Positions 38,074 to 48,884 of a stretch of 64,000 bases of DNA are shown piece by piece (positions within the stretch are counted from its first letter, which is position 1; the number at the start of each line of letters is the position of its first letter). Origin of the DNA: Nomia melanderi (Eukaryota > Arthropoda > Insecta > Hymenoptera > Halictidae). The stretch spans positions 12,799,501 to 12,863,500 of the forward strand of contig NC_135007.1 of NCBI RefSeq assembly GCF_051020985.1. Reading direction: 5' to 3'. A program made the translations under genes and the position numbers. The notes below the pieces were generated by a model. The model worked only from the letters and a program-made list of their open reading frames with translations. It was not told where the DNA came from and made no database searches.

Positions 38074-41000
38074 CTAAAGTTTTGCTTTGCGTACCTTGAA
38101 TGTTGCTCCTAAACAAAAATGGTCACTGCCAACCGCGAAGTTCGGTATAGTGGGCAAAGTGTCGCATTCTTCGACGGTCGGCAACCGGTATCTCTCTAAC
38201 GGCTCTAAATTACTATAAAAAATGTAGTCAACTGTAATCCACGTCCCTTGGTTAGTTGTAGCTTCCCATTTCCCTTGATGATTCTGATGTTTATATACAC
38301 TGGAGAAGTGGAATGGATGCGTGAGGGTACCAGAAGAGAAGTTTGCCTGACAACCACGCACAACTTCTATCACCTGACGGTCTAATGTGTCAGCGTTCAC
38401 TTCGCTGCAGGTAGTTAAATTATTATCTGATAAATTTTCTTCTAAATTCGGCCGCTCGCTATTTTCTAACTGTAAACAACACCAATCAATGTTCACAAAC
38501 CATCAACTCCAATCTTAAAAAGAAGAATATTAACTTACTAGAAAGTCAAAAATGTTAAAAAAGCATTACCATTACTGTAGGAGAGCCTTTTCCCCGTAAC
38601 CGTTTTTTTAATATATTAAAATGTTGGCAGTTATCCGTGATACAGAGTCGAGGCGGGATCAAAGAATTCGAGAGGGATCGAAATTGCGTGTGCTCAAGAT
38701 TTTTTCCTTTTCCTTGGTATTCAAACATTCCGTCCGTAATGAATCTGTACACTCCAGAATATGGTATTAAATTGAAATCCCCTGACAGTATGATTGGTAA
38801 GTATTTAGCGCCTGTCCTATGTAATAATTCAAACAAATGGTTAACTATAGTTTCCAGTGTACGTTGTATGGTACAAAACATATTTTATGTAACCAAGAAG
38901 AATGAAGTGTGTTGTCACTTACAATGTATTCCCTAGGAATGCTATCCTTTCAATTTCTGCTAGGAGGAGCTGTGTCTGTCCCAGTCTCACGTCATTTCGT
39001 TTGGGATTATAAAGTAAATGAGTTGTGGCGATCACCAACTGTGTCTCAGGGCTGTCCTTAACCGCCAATTTCGCGATGATCCCAACATTGTCTCTGCTCA
39101 ATAGCTCTATGCCTGACTGGTAGAGCTCAACTTTCGCATAGTCCAACAGAATAAATTGGTCGGACCGATAAAGAAAAAGTAAGCCATCTTTCTTGTCATT
39201 TGTTCTCTTCTTGTAGATATAATTGTACCCCAGTTCTGTGAACGGGACCAGAAACTCTTGCAAATGATCCTCTTGCATCTCTTGAAGGCATATCACCTAA
39301 AACAGAATTCAATTGTACAACTGAACGCCTCGACTGCTTTCACATGGAAAAAGCCGAATAATCAACACGTTAAATGCCATGGGGGTCACCGGTGAACCAA
39401 ATCAAATTACTATAGTTCACTCAGTTAGACTATGACTATTTGAAAAGATTTGTACATTGTGAATAATGCAATTCAGTCGAATGATTTAACATTATATATT
39501 TTGCTCTATGAAATCCTGCAGCATTCAACATATTAAGATCACAAATTGTTCAGTCCATTATCACAGATAAACTCATTAGCACAGAATCTTGCACCTGTCA
39601 GACCATTTAAACTGAAGTATTACAAACATCTCAGTTATGTCACGTTTCTACATCATCAACACGTTGAATGCCGTACGGTTTCACCGAACAAAGTACACAA
39701 AACGAGAAGATATCAAATAATTTCACTGAATTGCATTATCGTTATCTCATTTTTATCTCACCGAATGTCACTGCCTCCCATTATTTACAATACAGAGAAT
39801 CTGTCAAACGATCATCGTCCAATCAAATGAACCATAGTAATCCGATCTGACCACCGGTGGCCGCAGCATTTCACACGCCGAAAGCCACAACGGCGAAAGC
39901 CAACGATCGCTCGCGAGAACTAACATTAGCCTGCGCTCCTAGAATCTCTTGCAAGAGAAGCTGCCTCCTAATCTTCCAAGATAGTGCCCGTTTGTCGTGA
40001 CCCTTGTACAGAAACGGATAAGTGTCCAGCAGACACTGCGCCAAAATGTTGAACGAGAGCAGTCTCACGATGAAGAACTCCTCGGAATTAGAGGCCAGCT
40101 TCTCTGGAAGAAGTACACGATCAGTATCATCCGCCATCCTCTCAGCGACGATCGGGCTTACCTTTTTTGATCAGCGTCCACTGTCTCATCGTCTTATAGT
40201 TCTGCCTGTCCGCCTTATACTTATCTTTCAAAGACATCGTCACGTCCTCGCACGGGTCGTCGGCGGTGCCGACGGTCTGCGGGTCGGCGTCGCACTCTAA
40301 ATTTTCGCTCGAGAAGTTGATCGGCGTGTCGCAGCTGTTATTGTAGTACGTCTCGAGAAACGTCTCCATCGATGCCTGATTGAATTTCGATTGCACGACG
40401 GTGCTCGCCACGGTTTCCATCAAGTTGCAGCGGGTGGTCGTCGTCGTCGTCGTGGTGGTCGTCGTCGGTGTTCGAGATAACGGGACGGTCTTGGAAAGGT
40501 TTCTCAAAAACGCTTGTTTCGTTGCTACTCCGGGTATGCGAGGGGTCGGAGACGGGACGATATCATGGTAAGAACTCTGCAAGCACAACGAAATTAACGA
40601 AACCGTCGAAGCCGCCGCGCGAACGTATACACAGTAGGATTAACGGATTCGAACTACCAACGGCCGGGAACAAATGCGGATCAATTACGGGGAAAAATGT
40701 TTCGCATATTATATAACAGATAATAATTTCAGAACGACCGTTGACTTCTCATCAGCCGAATGGCTCTGTGCTCCAATGCATGCGGAATATTCAATGCATT
40801 CATATGATAATCCACATTACAATTAGCCTTATGTAAGAACGCTCGTGCGTCGCGCGGACAATATTCCCCGATAAGATGTACTTTCGACGCTCTCTCCCTC
40901 TTCTGAAGTTTCATTTACCATGTCGTTAATGTTCGTAGTTGTTCGTAGTTGCCAGCGTACCTAAGCGACTCGGACAACATGTGGAGGAAAAGACAGGCAG

Positions 41001-44000
41001 CCTATCTAGCATAGCAGCGGCGAGATTAACCGCAGCTACCGAACGACGAACGTGCACACCTGGGATAGGCAACGATACTCGATGGAACGTGATTTATCTG
41101 GACTATGTTTACCGTGTTTCATCGAGCCTATCGTTTACAGAAAGCTGTTGCTAGACCATCCTTCGTAGAGCTACGCGCTGTCGTCGCAGTCAATCCGCTA
41201 GCGTATCCTCTCGTTCAATGGTACCGGCTGATACCGAACTCTCCCGTGAAACGACGCGAATTCCTCGCGACAGTTTGGTAGGAATGAACTTTACGATGTT
41301 TAAGAACTTCGATGGAACCGTGTTAGATTTTAAGAACAACGCCCGCGTCGACGGGAACGCCGAAAATGTCCGCTGATAGATCGATGACTATCTGTGGTCG
41401 GCGAGCGGCCGCGTAAGTTTGCTCTTTTTCCTGTTACTGCTTCCTTCCAGCGAATATCAACCGAGCTACTCCGCGATGTTAACGTAAACATCGGTACTTA
41501 CATTAATATTCTAGCTTATTTCGTATTCCCAACTGTAATTGCTCGGGACTTTTTCCTCGGTAACTCTGTATTATTACGATTTTTTACTTGTGATGCATGT
41601 TAAAGGATAGGTAATCTGTGGATAGCGGTGTAAGCGATTCTTCTTAGTAACAATACTGAAAGTAACATGATAATATAATCTCTTGTGAAAATGACCTACC
41701 CCTTGATCTTTTCTTTTGATTACCGAAGAGGTACGAGTATCTCTTTGAGAAATTACTGAAGATTACCCACGCTGAAATTGAAACCAATTCAAATCTTAAT
41801 ACGTTCGTAGTTTTTATAATGAAATTTTCAAAAGTCGGTTTGAGTGCTCGGTAGTTCTAGTGTGAACTCTTTCGTACAGTAAAACTATAAAATTTGATAT
41901 TTAGTATTATGCTACGTGTAATGCATCAATTTGAGAAATTTTCACATAAAACAGCCTTGTTCCCCAATTTACGTGTTGTTTCTCTTCAAGTTAGTTTCAG
42001 GAAATGCCTTGATTAGGTGTAATTTATCCTAGCCAGCGTGTCTGACCAGTGCTTGCCATTTCTACTTATAATCAAAATATATTTATTTCAATGCATTGTT
42101 AACGTTAGAACTACCAAGCACTTAAACGGATTTTCTCGAGTTCCTCTATTCATTAAGATTTCAATTGTGAATCAGCTTCTTTAACGATTTAACGATTTCT
42201 CAGAGGAGCATTTGTACCTTTCCACTAATTACAGAAGAAAGCAAGAATGAGTCATTGTGAGCCATCTGGTAGTTCTAGTGTTAATTGCGTTTGTTTTTTA
42301 ATGATGCTATTGTCTTATAAATTATACCTTTGCATGGATAATTATTGGACATTGTTATTATTCCATCCACCCTTGCGAAAGTGGAAATGGTCGGTAATGG
42401 TCAGACACTGGATTGGAATGTTATTGGAATGGAATTCAATTTTCTTGAAAATTGCAGACGTCCAATTGATATTAACCTTCGTCGTGATTAACGTGTTATG
42501 AAAAATATTGAATGAGGACATACATCTTACGCAGAAATATTGTTTACCGCGCATTCTTCTCCTACACGCATGCACGAAAAGATAACGAGAACAATGATTA
42601 TCAATCTTTATAGCCAATGTGAACTTAAGGTTGAGTATGCGTCGAGATTCGTCGAACTCAAACTGTAGAGCCAAGGACGTGCGAGTTGAATTTTTAACAC
42701 GTCGAATGCTACGGGGTCACCGATGACCCCTGCCTAAATTCGATCACCGTAATTCCCTCAATTAACCCTTTGCACTAGGAAGTTTTTCACTAGAAATACT
42801 TCAACATCTTCCGATGAGACAAAGACGATATTTCGTGAAACAAACTCGAAGAGAAATACAATTGGATTAGAAAATTTGATTGCAAATACACTAAATGTGT
42901 CTCGAACGTAATAGATGAATCGTTCAAACGTCTGACTATATAATTACTGCGATTTGTTTGAGATCGGGACACGTCCTCTAGAACTCACGCCTTTTTTTTC
43001 TCATTAATTACATATAATTTTTATTGAAATGTCGATTTTCAGATTCTTGGGATGAATTAAGTAAGACATAATTGTGAATGGTCCATTAGATTCGACAAAT
43101 AAAATGATTAAGTATTATACAATGATTATAGTAATTATTATATAGTACTTGTAATTGGTTTAACATATTAATTTGAAACCTATGACTTTATATGTGATTC
43201 AAGTTGTTTAGTTTTCAATAGCACAGAAGCATTTCTAAACAGTCAACTTTGGCAGAAATCAATTTTGTATTCTTATTAATGAAATTGATAAATTGATAAA
43301 TTTAATAACATTTTCTGTTATTATTAATGCCAAGCAATTCCAAACATAAAGCTAATATGTGTACTTATTTTATAGGTAGCGTTACATTTGATTGACTTAT
43401 TAGTTAAGATCATTAGAAATTACAAAATATAAATTTCACTTTGCCTAGATAAGTAAGTCTATAAAGTAATCAATTTATATAAATGTCTAACTCATTAATG
43501 TCTTTATGTAAAAGTTATAGAGTCAATATTGCTCTCATAGCATTGTATTGTTCACCTTAGTGGTATAAAGTGTTCATCATCTTAAAAAACCAAATCTTTT
43601 CTAAATATCAATAGCTGTCATTTTGCTAGTCTTTACTATAATTGTAAATATTAAAACTCATAAAAAAGATCAATTTTTCAATTTTATTTTCTATAATTCT
43701 ACAAATTTTCTAATATTAAAAAGTAAATATTAAAATAGAAATGCTTTTAACAATATTCTCTGCAAAAGCAAACACTATAATCGAGATTTTAAACATTTTT
43801 ATTTTTCCAAACGTATTAAAATTTACTATTAGTAATCATAACCTTTCTTAAAGCATACTTTGTTGTACAATATTCATAACGTGTTAATACTACGATTAAA
43901 ATTACTGACATTAGAGAGAAATAAAGTCCTACGTATTCGATTATATAATACTGTACATGAAAAGATTAAAACTCAACATAATTAATGTTTTCTGAAACTA

Positions 44001-44805
44001 ATTACTCAGAAATGCCTTTAACCTAAGTTTCCAAACGCAGTCTTTAGATAAGTCATTGTAACATGCTTGTAATTTACAAAATATAACGCATAGTATGAAA
44101 GCAATTATGTATATGTCTAATAATTTTAGTTTCAGATCTATCATTGGTTTTTTATACTAAAAAATGACACTTAAATTTGGTAATAATGAATTCTGATAAT
44201 TTTATTAAATTATACTATTATTAGTTTTCTATATATTCAATTTCTTTATTTAATTACATACCGGTATAATTTTACATTAATATTAGATATTACATTTTTA
44301 TTACTTCCATTATTATTCATAGTGCTATTTGCATTAATACAATATACATATATATTAATCATGTGTGATTCCATTATCTGAGCATGCAGCATTTTTTTTA
44401 AACGAGTTTACAGGATTATCATGAGAGATTGAAAAACTACTTAGATTGTAAATATATTATGTATACATTGTATAAAACAACAAAACTTTTAAATATACAT
44501 CAATCTCAAATTTGCAAAACCATCGCTCGCTATGAAATTGCAAATATTTGCAATGTAGAAATCAAAATGACAAACATAAAACGTAACATCTATACTGTCA
44601 GTGTTTGGTGTATATAAATTTCCTGAATTACTCAAAAAATTATTATATCAATGTCGTTGCGCAACGTAGAATCTCACATGATAAATAAAAACAAAATAAA
44701 AATCAAATAATTAACGATTACCTTAGCTTCACGATGGTGGAGTTTAAAGGAGATGTCAAGACTCGCAGTGTGAATTTTCCGTAACAACCTACTTGCTGTA
44801 TTCAT
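38074..44805 (-). CDS. angel: Angel (CCR4-like endonuclease/exonuclease/phosphatase-family protein)
   Basis: Member of the Angel branch of the EEP superfamily; vertebrate ANGEL2 removes 2',3'-cyclic phosphates from RNA and has a reported mitochondrial RNA role. Exons on the minus strand: 44805-44722, 40576-40162, 40103-39925, 39296-38923, 38816-38570 and 38469-38074. Phases all agree and give 564 residues. The distant first exon (28 codons, in-frame TAA just before its ATG) starts MNTASRLLRKIHTAS, like a mitochondrial presequence. The EEP domain starts near residue 178 (LLSFNILAQ). Catalytic-type residues are LQEM (E232), SGDFN (D364, N366) and GSDH (D549, H550). A run of 11 Thr lies at residues 66-76. 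The 3' splice of exon 5 is ambiguous: two identical GTAATG donors lie 6 nt apart. The link from the first exon is inferred from phase; the EEP identity is secure. An alternative first exon is listed separately. Confidence 0.9.
39363..39536. mobile_element. MITE-like element, TIR type AACACGTTGAATGC, in an angel intron
   Basis: The left end contains aacacgttaaatgccatggg then gtcaccggtga. The right end, on the opposite strand, is TTAATATGTTGAATGCTGCAGG. Length is about 174 bp. Confidence 0.5.
39657..39877. mobile_element. MITE-like element, TIR type AACACGTTGAATGC, 47 bp from an angel splice donor
   Basis: The left end contains caacacgttgaatgccg and tttcaccg. The right end, on the opposite strand, contains cgtgtgaaatgctgcggcc and ccggtggtca. 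Length is about 220 bp. It shares the intron with the copy at 39363. Confidence 0.5.
40882..40914 (-). other. angel: Possible alternative first exon of angel without a presequence
   Basis: ATG at 40914 opens MKLQKRERASK, followed by GTACAT as a possible donor in phase 0, the same phase as the acceptor at 40576. The frame remains open for 61 codons if unspliced. Upstream DNA (40.93-41.1 kb) is GC-richer and could be a promoter. The donor is mediocre and another ATG in a different frame lies 7 nt upstream, so confidence is low. Confidence 0.25.
41646..41866. mobile_element. MITE-like element, TIR type TTAACACTAGAACTACC (decayed left end)
   Basis: The right end, gtgctcggtagttctagtg, is intact. 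The interior (ctctttgagaaattactgaag) matches the copies at 17640 and 26884. The left end is diverged, so the border is approximate. Confidence 0.55.
42099..42284. mobile_element. MITE-like element, TIR type TTAACACTAGAACTACC (complete)
   Basis: The left end is TTAACGTTAGAACTACCAAG. The right end reads ctggtagttctagtgTTAA. Length is 186 bp with TTAA on both sides; the clearest full copy in the window. Confidence 0.8.
42694..42775. mobile_element. Partial element end, TIR type TTAACACGTCGAATGC
   Basis: Starts TTAACACGTCGAATGCTACG and contains the palindrome ggggtcaccgatgacccc. It runs into a second TTAACCC-type end (ttaaccctttgcactagg) at 42763. No matching partner end was found, so it is annotated as a fragment. 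Confidence 0.4.
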
Positions 44806-46210
44806 TTATTTACAAAGCAGTAGAGATATTAATACATGACTGTACGCAGGTGCATAGGTTAGGTTATGTCACCCGTTGTCAGTAAAGGTAGGAACATCCC
44901 TGTAGCCAAACACAGATAACGTCGTCACTATGCACAATAGGCAATTGATACAATTATCTATTATCAAATTTTGTAGTTATACGATTCGGCACAACGATTA
45001 TATTTTCACAGTTACCTTCCAAACAAACAAATGTCACACCAGACAACATCACTTACATATTCATAAAAAAAATTGTATACTTTGTTACCGATAAATTTAT
45101 TACCGAAACAATGTAACTTAAAAGAAGCGTTCAATAATTATCCATTCTGTATCTACGAATTTTACATGATCCTTTTAAATGAATATTTATAACTTTTTGT
45201 GATAAAACCCTAATTACTCAATAAACTTTTTTTATTGAAATAAGAAAGAATTTTTTGACTTTGAAGATTGTAATTGGTATTATAAATCACTGTAGTGTAG
45301 ACAATCAAACCTACTTAAATCAAAGTATTAGGGTCTAATAATAATTAACATTATTTATTTTTTAAGTATATTGTAATTTATTAGCAACCAAGCTCTTAAT
45401 TCGTAATGATAGACTTATACTTAAAAATCAGATACTATTTTATATTATAATATATATTTTTTTTTACTAGAATTATCAATGTTATTGATACTAAAAAGAA
45501 ACATGTAAAATATATTATACACATCTTTTCGAATAAACAATGCAATTATATAGGGAAAATTGAATGGTTACAAATTAACTCTTTTGTAGCAAAGAATTGT
45601 ATACCTTTCTGAATCGATATAATTTTCATTAAAATATTATCACAGTAATACGTATATACTTTATTCATTGTATATTGTATTAATTAATTTTTATCGAATC
45701 ACTGAACCGAGTATACTGATGGAAAACATAAATACTAATTTTAGTAATTCGAGAACAGTTATAAATTACGCATATTTCACTATTGTTATAACAATAAGCT
45801 CGCTTCGTATAGTTTCGAATTAGAGTTTTTATTTTCTAAAAATATTTTTCAACACGTTTTGCGAGCAACCTAATTACATTACATAAAAAAAACATTATTT
45901 AATATTAATTACAATTTGAAACGAGCGAAGCATATTGACCAATAATGCTTTTGTTCTGTTGAAATATTATTATTACAAAATTCCCTGTACATGTAAATTA
46001 ACTAAAGGAAGAACAATTTCTATGAAAACTTTCGTCGCTACATACTTGATTTAAAGTCCTTTGATTAGAAACAAAATTTTAATCAAAACTATTTTTGAAA
46101 TAGTAACTTCTAAGATTTAAAAAAAGACCATAATCTGTTTGGTATTAACATGCAGTACATAAACGTAGATTATCGACATAATTGATGAGAAATAAAAAAT
46201 AATAGAAAAA
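44806..46210. other. Intergenic DNA between angel and Lamp1
   Basis: Both neighbours are on the minus strand. It holds the presumed distal angel promoter at 44.8-44.95 kb and the Lamp1 3' UTR near 46.2 kb, with AT-rich sequence between. No gene seen. Confidence 0.6.
44854..44869. promoter_or_regulatory. AGGTTAGGTTATGT motif upstream of the distal angel first exon
   Basis: The string ataggttaggttatgt lies about 50-65 bp upstream of the ATG at 44805. A copy (ttaggttatgt, 56803-56813) lies upstream of the alternative ZNRF first exon. This suggests a promoter-associated element at both places, by analogy only. Confidence 0.3.
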
Positions 46211-48884
46211 TTACATGCTAAGATAGCCACGAGCTTGGTTTCGTCGGCGTCCAATCAAGTACGCGAGTAAAACTAGGGTTACTAATCCTGTGAGTATACA
46301 ACCTACTGCTATCGGTACAACGTCAGGTGTGTCGAAAGCGCAATCCTTAGCTGAAACATGAAAAGGTTAGTGAAACTAGTATTTACAACAACTGAACATT
46401 ACTGTTTAACAAGGAATTGTATAGGATATGCCAATTAATACGATCATTATTGTTCTTTTCAATGATACAATTAAATTAAATAAAAAAAAAATGTAAACAA
46501 AGAAGAGGTAAATATCGCAATCAAAGAAGTATCTCAGTTCAATCGCGCTAACATTTATATTACGTTAAATATGACATTTTTAAAAGACATTTCACATTGT
46601 ACGTATCTTTACCTCGAATCCTCTTTGAAAATTCAATTATCTCTTTCAGGCATAACAAAAACTATTTTTTAAAACTTACCTAAACCAAAAGTAGTGGATT
46701 TATCAGTTTTGAATGCTTGGAATTGTAACCCTGATAATGTTACAAATCCAGGTTCTTGTTTAGTACCATTCAATTTTAAGTTTACCCTTTGCTCCTTTAA
46801 GCATCTATAGGAATTTGTTAATTCAGCTACATAATTAGACGCTTCGTGTACTAGAACCATGGATCCATCTGATAAAAATAATATATTTATTAAATAAGAA
46901 ATTGTATGTAACAGTAATTAGTAAAGTATAGTGTTCATTTCATATCAATTTGTAAAGAGATCGAAAAATCTTACTGAATGTTGTGTTTGGAAAATCTGTT
47001 GATGGTAAGATGACCTCCAAATGGTGAAGAGAATAATGGTTTGTACTTTCGTTTTTCACAAAGTGTAGTGTCATATTAGCATTATTTTCATTTTTAGAGG
47101 ACCACATCAAGGTGATCACTTGCTCAAGTTTGCCACAGTTTCCACTTGCTCTTGTAGTTATATTGTCACTCGGCATATCAAATATTTTATAGGAAACCTA
47201 TAATATTGTATCTATTAATGTTATTATTGTACCTTTTAAAATACTATTATCTATTATTTCATTCTTAATAACTTTACTAAATTTTATTCCAACACAACTA
47301 AGTAGATTCTTTCCAAATACACACCGTTCTGTTCCCCGTTGGATAAGTAACATTGAACCGTGCTGACATTTGTACAACAATGCATACTTCAGTTGTTCCA
47401 TTTACTATCCATTTGCCAGGATTTTCAGGAGGTAATGGTGTAGTAGTCACTGGTTGAACTGTAGTAGTTGGAATAGTTGGAGTGGTCGAAGTAGTACTAC
47501 TTGTAGTGGTTGGAGTAGTTGTACTAGTTGTAGTTGTAGGAGTAGTCGTACTAGTTGTAGTGGTTGGAGTAGTTGTACTAGTTGTAGTGGTTGGAACAGT
47601 TGTACTAGTTGTTGTGGTAGGAACAGTTGTACTATCTGGTGGCAATGTAGTTGTGGGAGTTTCAGTAGGATTTGTATGTTCCTGTGATTGTATGTTTTTC
47701 TCGCCATTAACTGAGGACTCCAACACAGGTGCATCACGCTGTATTATCGCATTTAATACATTTCTTTTGGAACTCTGTGTATCATCATTCTTTTGAGGCA
47801 AGGCGACATTAGGTACTGTTGTAGAAAGAAAGTATATTGTTAGAAAAGAAATATTTTCAGAATTTTTCGTAAAATAGAGAAATTTAATCAAATTTATTAA
47901 TGGAATTTAAAATAAAGAATCAAAAGTAACAGACAAAATCAATTGTTACAGTAATAAATAAAGTGGGATATGTTTATATAATAAAAGATCTCAACTTAGA
48001 TCCTTTATGGTGCACTTAAAGTAAATTATATTCCTTAGCTTTTAAAACAATGTTTCTAAAGTAGAGAAATTAATATTAAATAAAAATATCTTGTATAGTA
48101 TCTTATTAAACATATCTTTAAAAAAAATCATTATAAATAAGTATACCATTATGTTAAAAAAAAATGAAGGTAACCTTGGAATTTTCCCCACTACTACACC
48201 AATAGAAACATTACATACACTATGCTATCTCCCCTTTCAAACTAAACATTTTTCTAAGAACAATTATTTCACATTCTTTTCAAAAAACTTGACCATTCTT
48301 AAAAATTTATACATACTATGCATATACCATTTGTGTTACTGCTTAATATCAATATCGAATTAATTCAAAAAATATAGTTTCTTTGTTAAATATATGATAC
48401 TTGGAAAAAGAACTATATTCCTTACTTATTCAAACAAAAATTGTGACACAGATAAATAACAAATTGTATAATTTATTAATACTAATGTAAAATCAAAGTA
48501 AAATGAATGTTTTAAAAAATTTCGTTATGAATCATCTAGTTGTAAATATTCGTAAACTTTTGTTTCTTTACAATTATAGAGTTTTAATATAAATCAACGG
48601 ATCGTGTAACGTACAGATGATGTAGTTGTAAAATAACATAGGGAAAGATAAGGAGACTATAATTAATCGAAAAAAAGACAGAATATACAGAATTGAAATA
48701 CTCTGACAAAAGAAATTATCGTACATTCTTAAAGGCAACGCGAATAAAAATTATTTCATATTCCATTATATCGATGAGCTTAACTGTCATTCGCGAGAAG
48801 GATCAATTTTCTAAACGTTTGAAATATCATACCCAAAACGTGAAGCGTTGTAAAGCAGAGGAGTAGGAAAAACTTCGACATCAT
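46211..48884 (-). CDS. Lamp1: Lysosome-associated membrane glycoprotein 1 (complete)
   Basis: Heavily glycosylated type I protein of the late endosome and lysosome membrane. Minus-strand exons: 48884-48833, 47815-47325, 47197-46975, 46868-46680 and 46350-46211. They sum to 1095 nt, 364 residues plus stop, with every phase consistent. Exon 1 encodes a signal peptide (MMSKFFLLLCFTTLHVL). Residues 66-146 form a Thr/Pro mucin-like stretch. A single lumenal LAMP domain follows, with four cysteines (in TEVC, SGNC, SYRC and AKDC) as expected for two disulfides, and many N-x-S/T sites. Residues 329-352 are the membrane span. The cytosolic end RRRNQARGYLSM carries the GYxx-hydrophobic lysosomal sorting signal at the C-terminus. 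ATG 48884 is followed at once by a second in-frame ATG. Head to head with Nelf-D. The domain set fits Lamp1 rather than mucins in general. Confidence 0.95.
47490..47624 (-). repeat. 27-nt coding minisatellite in Lamp1 (five 9-residue units)
   Basis: Residues 82-126 are five tandem copies of the unit (V/T)PTTTTSTT, exactly 135 nt. The repeat produces long chance open frames on the opposite strand. Confidence 0.9.
47816..48832 (-). other. First Lamp1 intron (about 1.0 kb)
   Basis: AT-rich. Separates the signal-peptide exon from the mucin-like exon. GT donor at 48832-48831, AG acceptor at 47817-47816, phase 1. Nothing else seen. Confidence 0.85.

Larger units (their letters stand above)
40577..44721 (-). 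other. First angel intron (about 4.1 kb), with a cluster of small elements
   Basis: Lies between the presequence-like first exon and the second angel exon. It holds a possible alternative first exon (40914-40882), two copies of the TTAACACTAGAACTACC element (41646-41866 and 42099-42284), and a partial AACACGTTGAATGC element at 42694. The part from 42.9 to 44.7 kb is plain AT-rich DNA with nothing recognised. Confidence 0.6.

Noticed and set aside
42247..42674. Overlapping 84- and 110-codon frames on opposite strands in the first angel intron
   Set aside because: One begins inside a MITE-like element; neither has a recognisable product.
47454..47796. Ser/Cys-rich and Val-rich plus-strand open frames
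   Set aside because: They are the antisense of the Lamp1 Thr-rich minisatellite.
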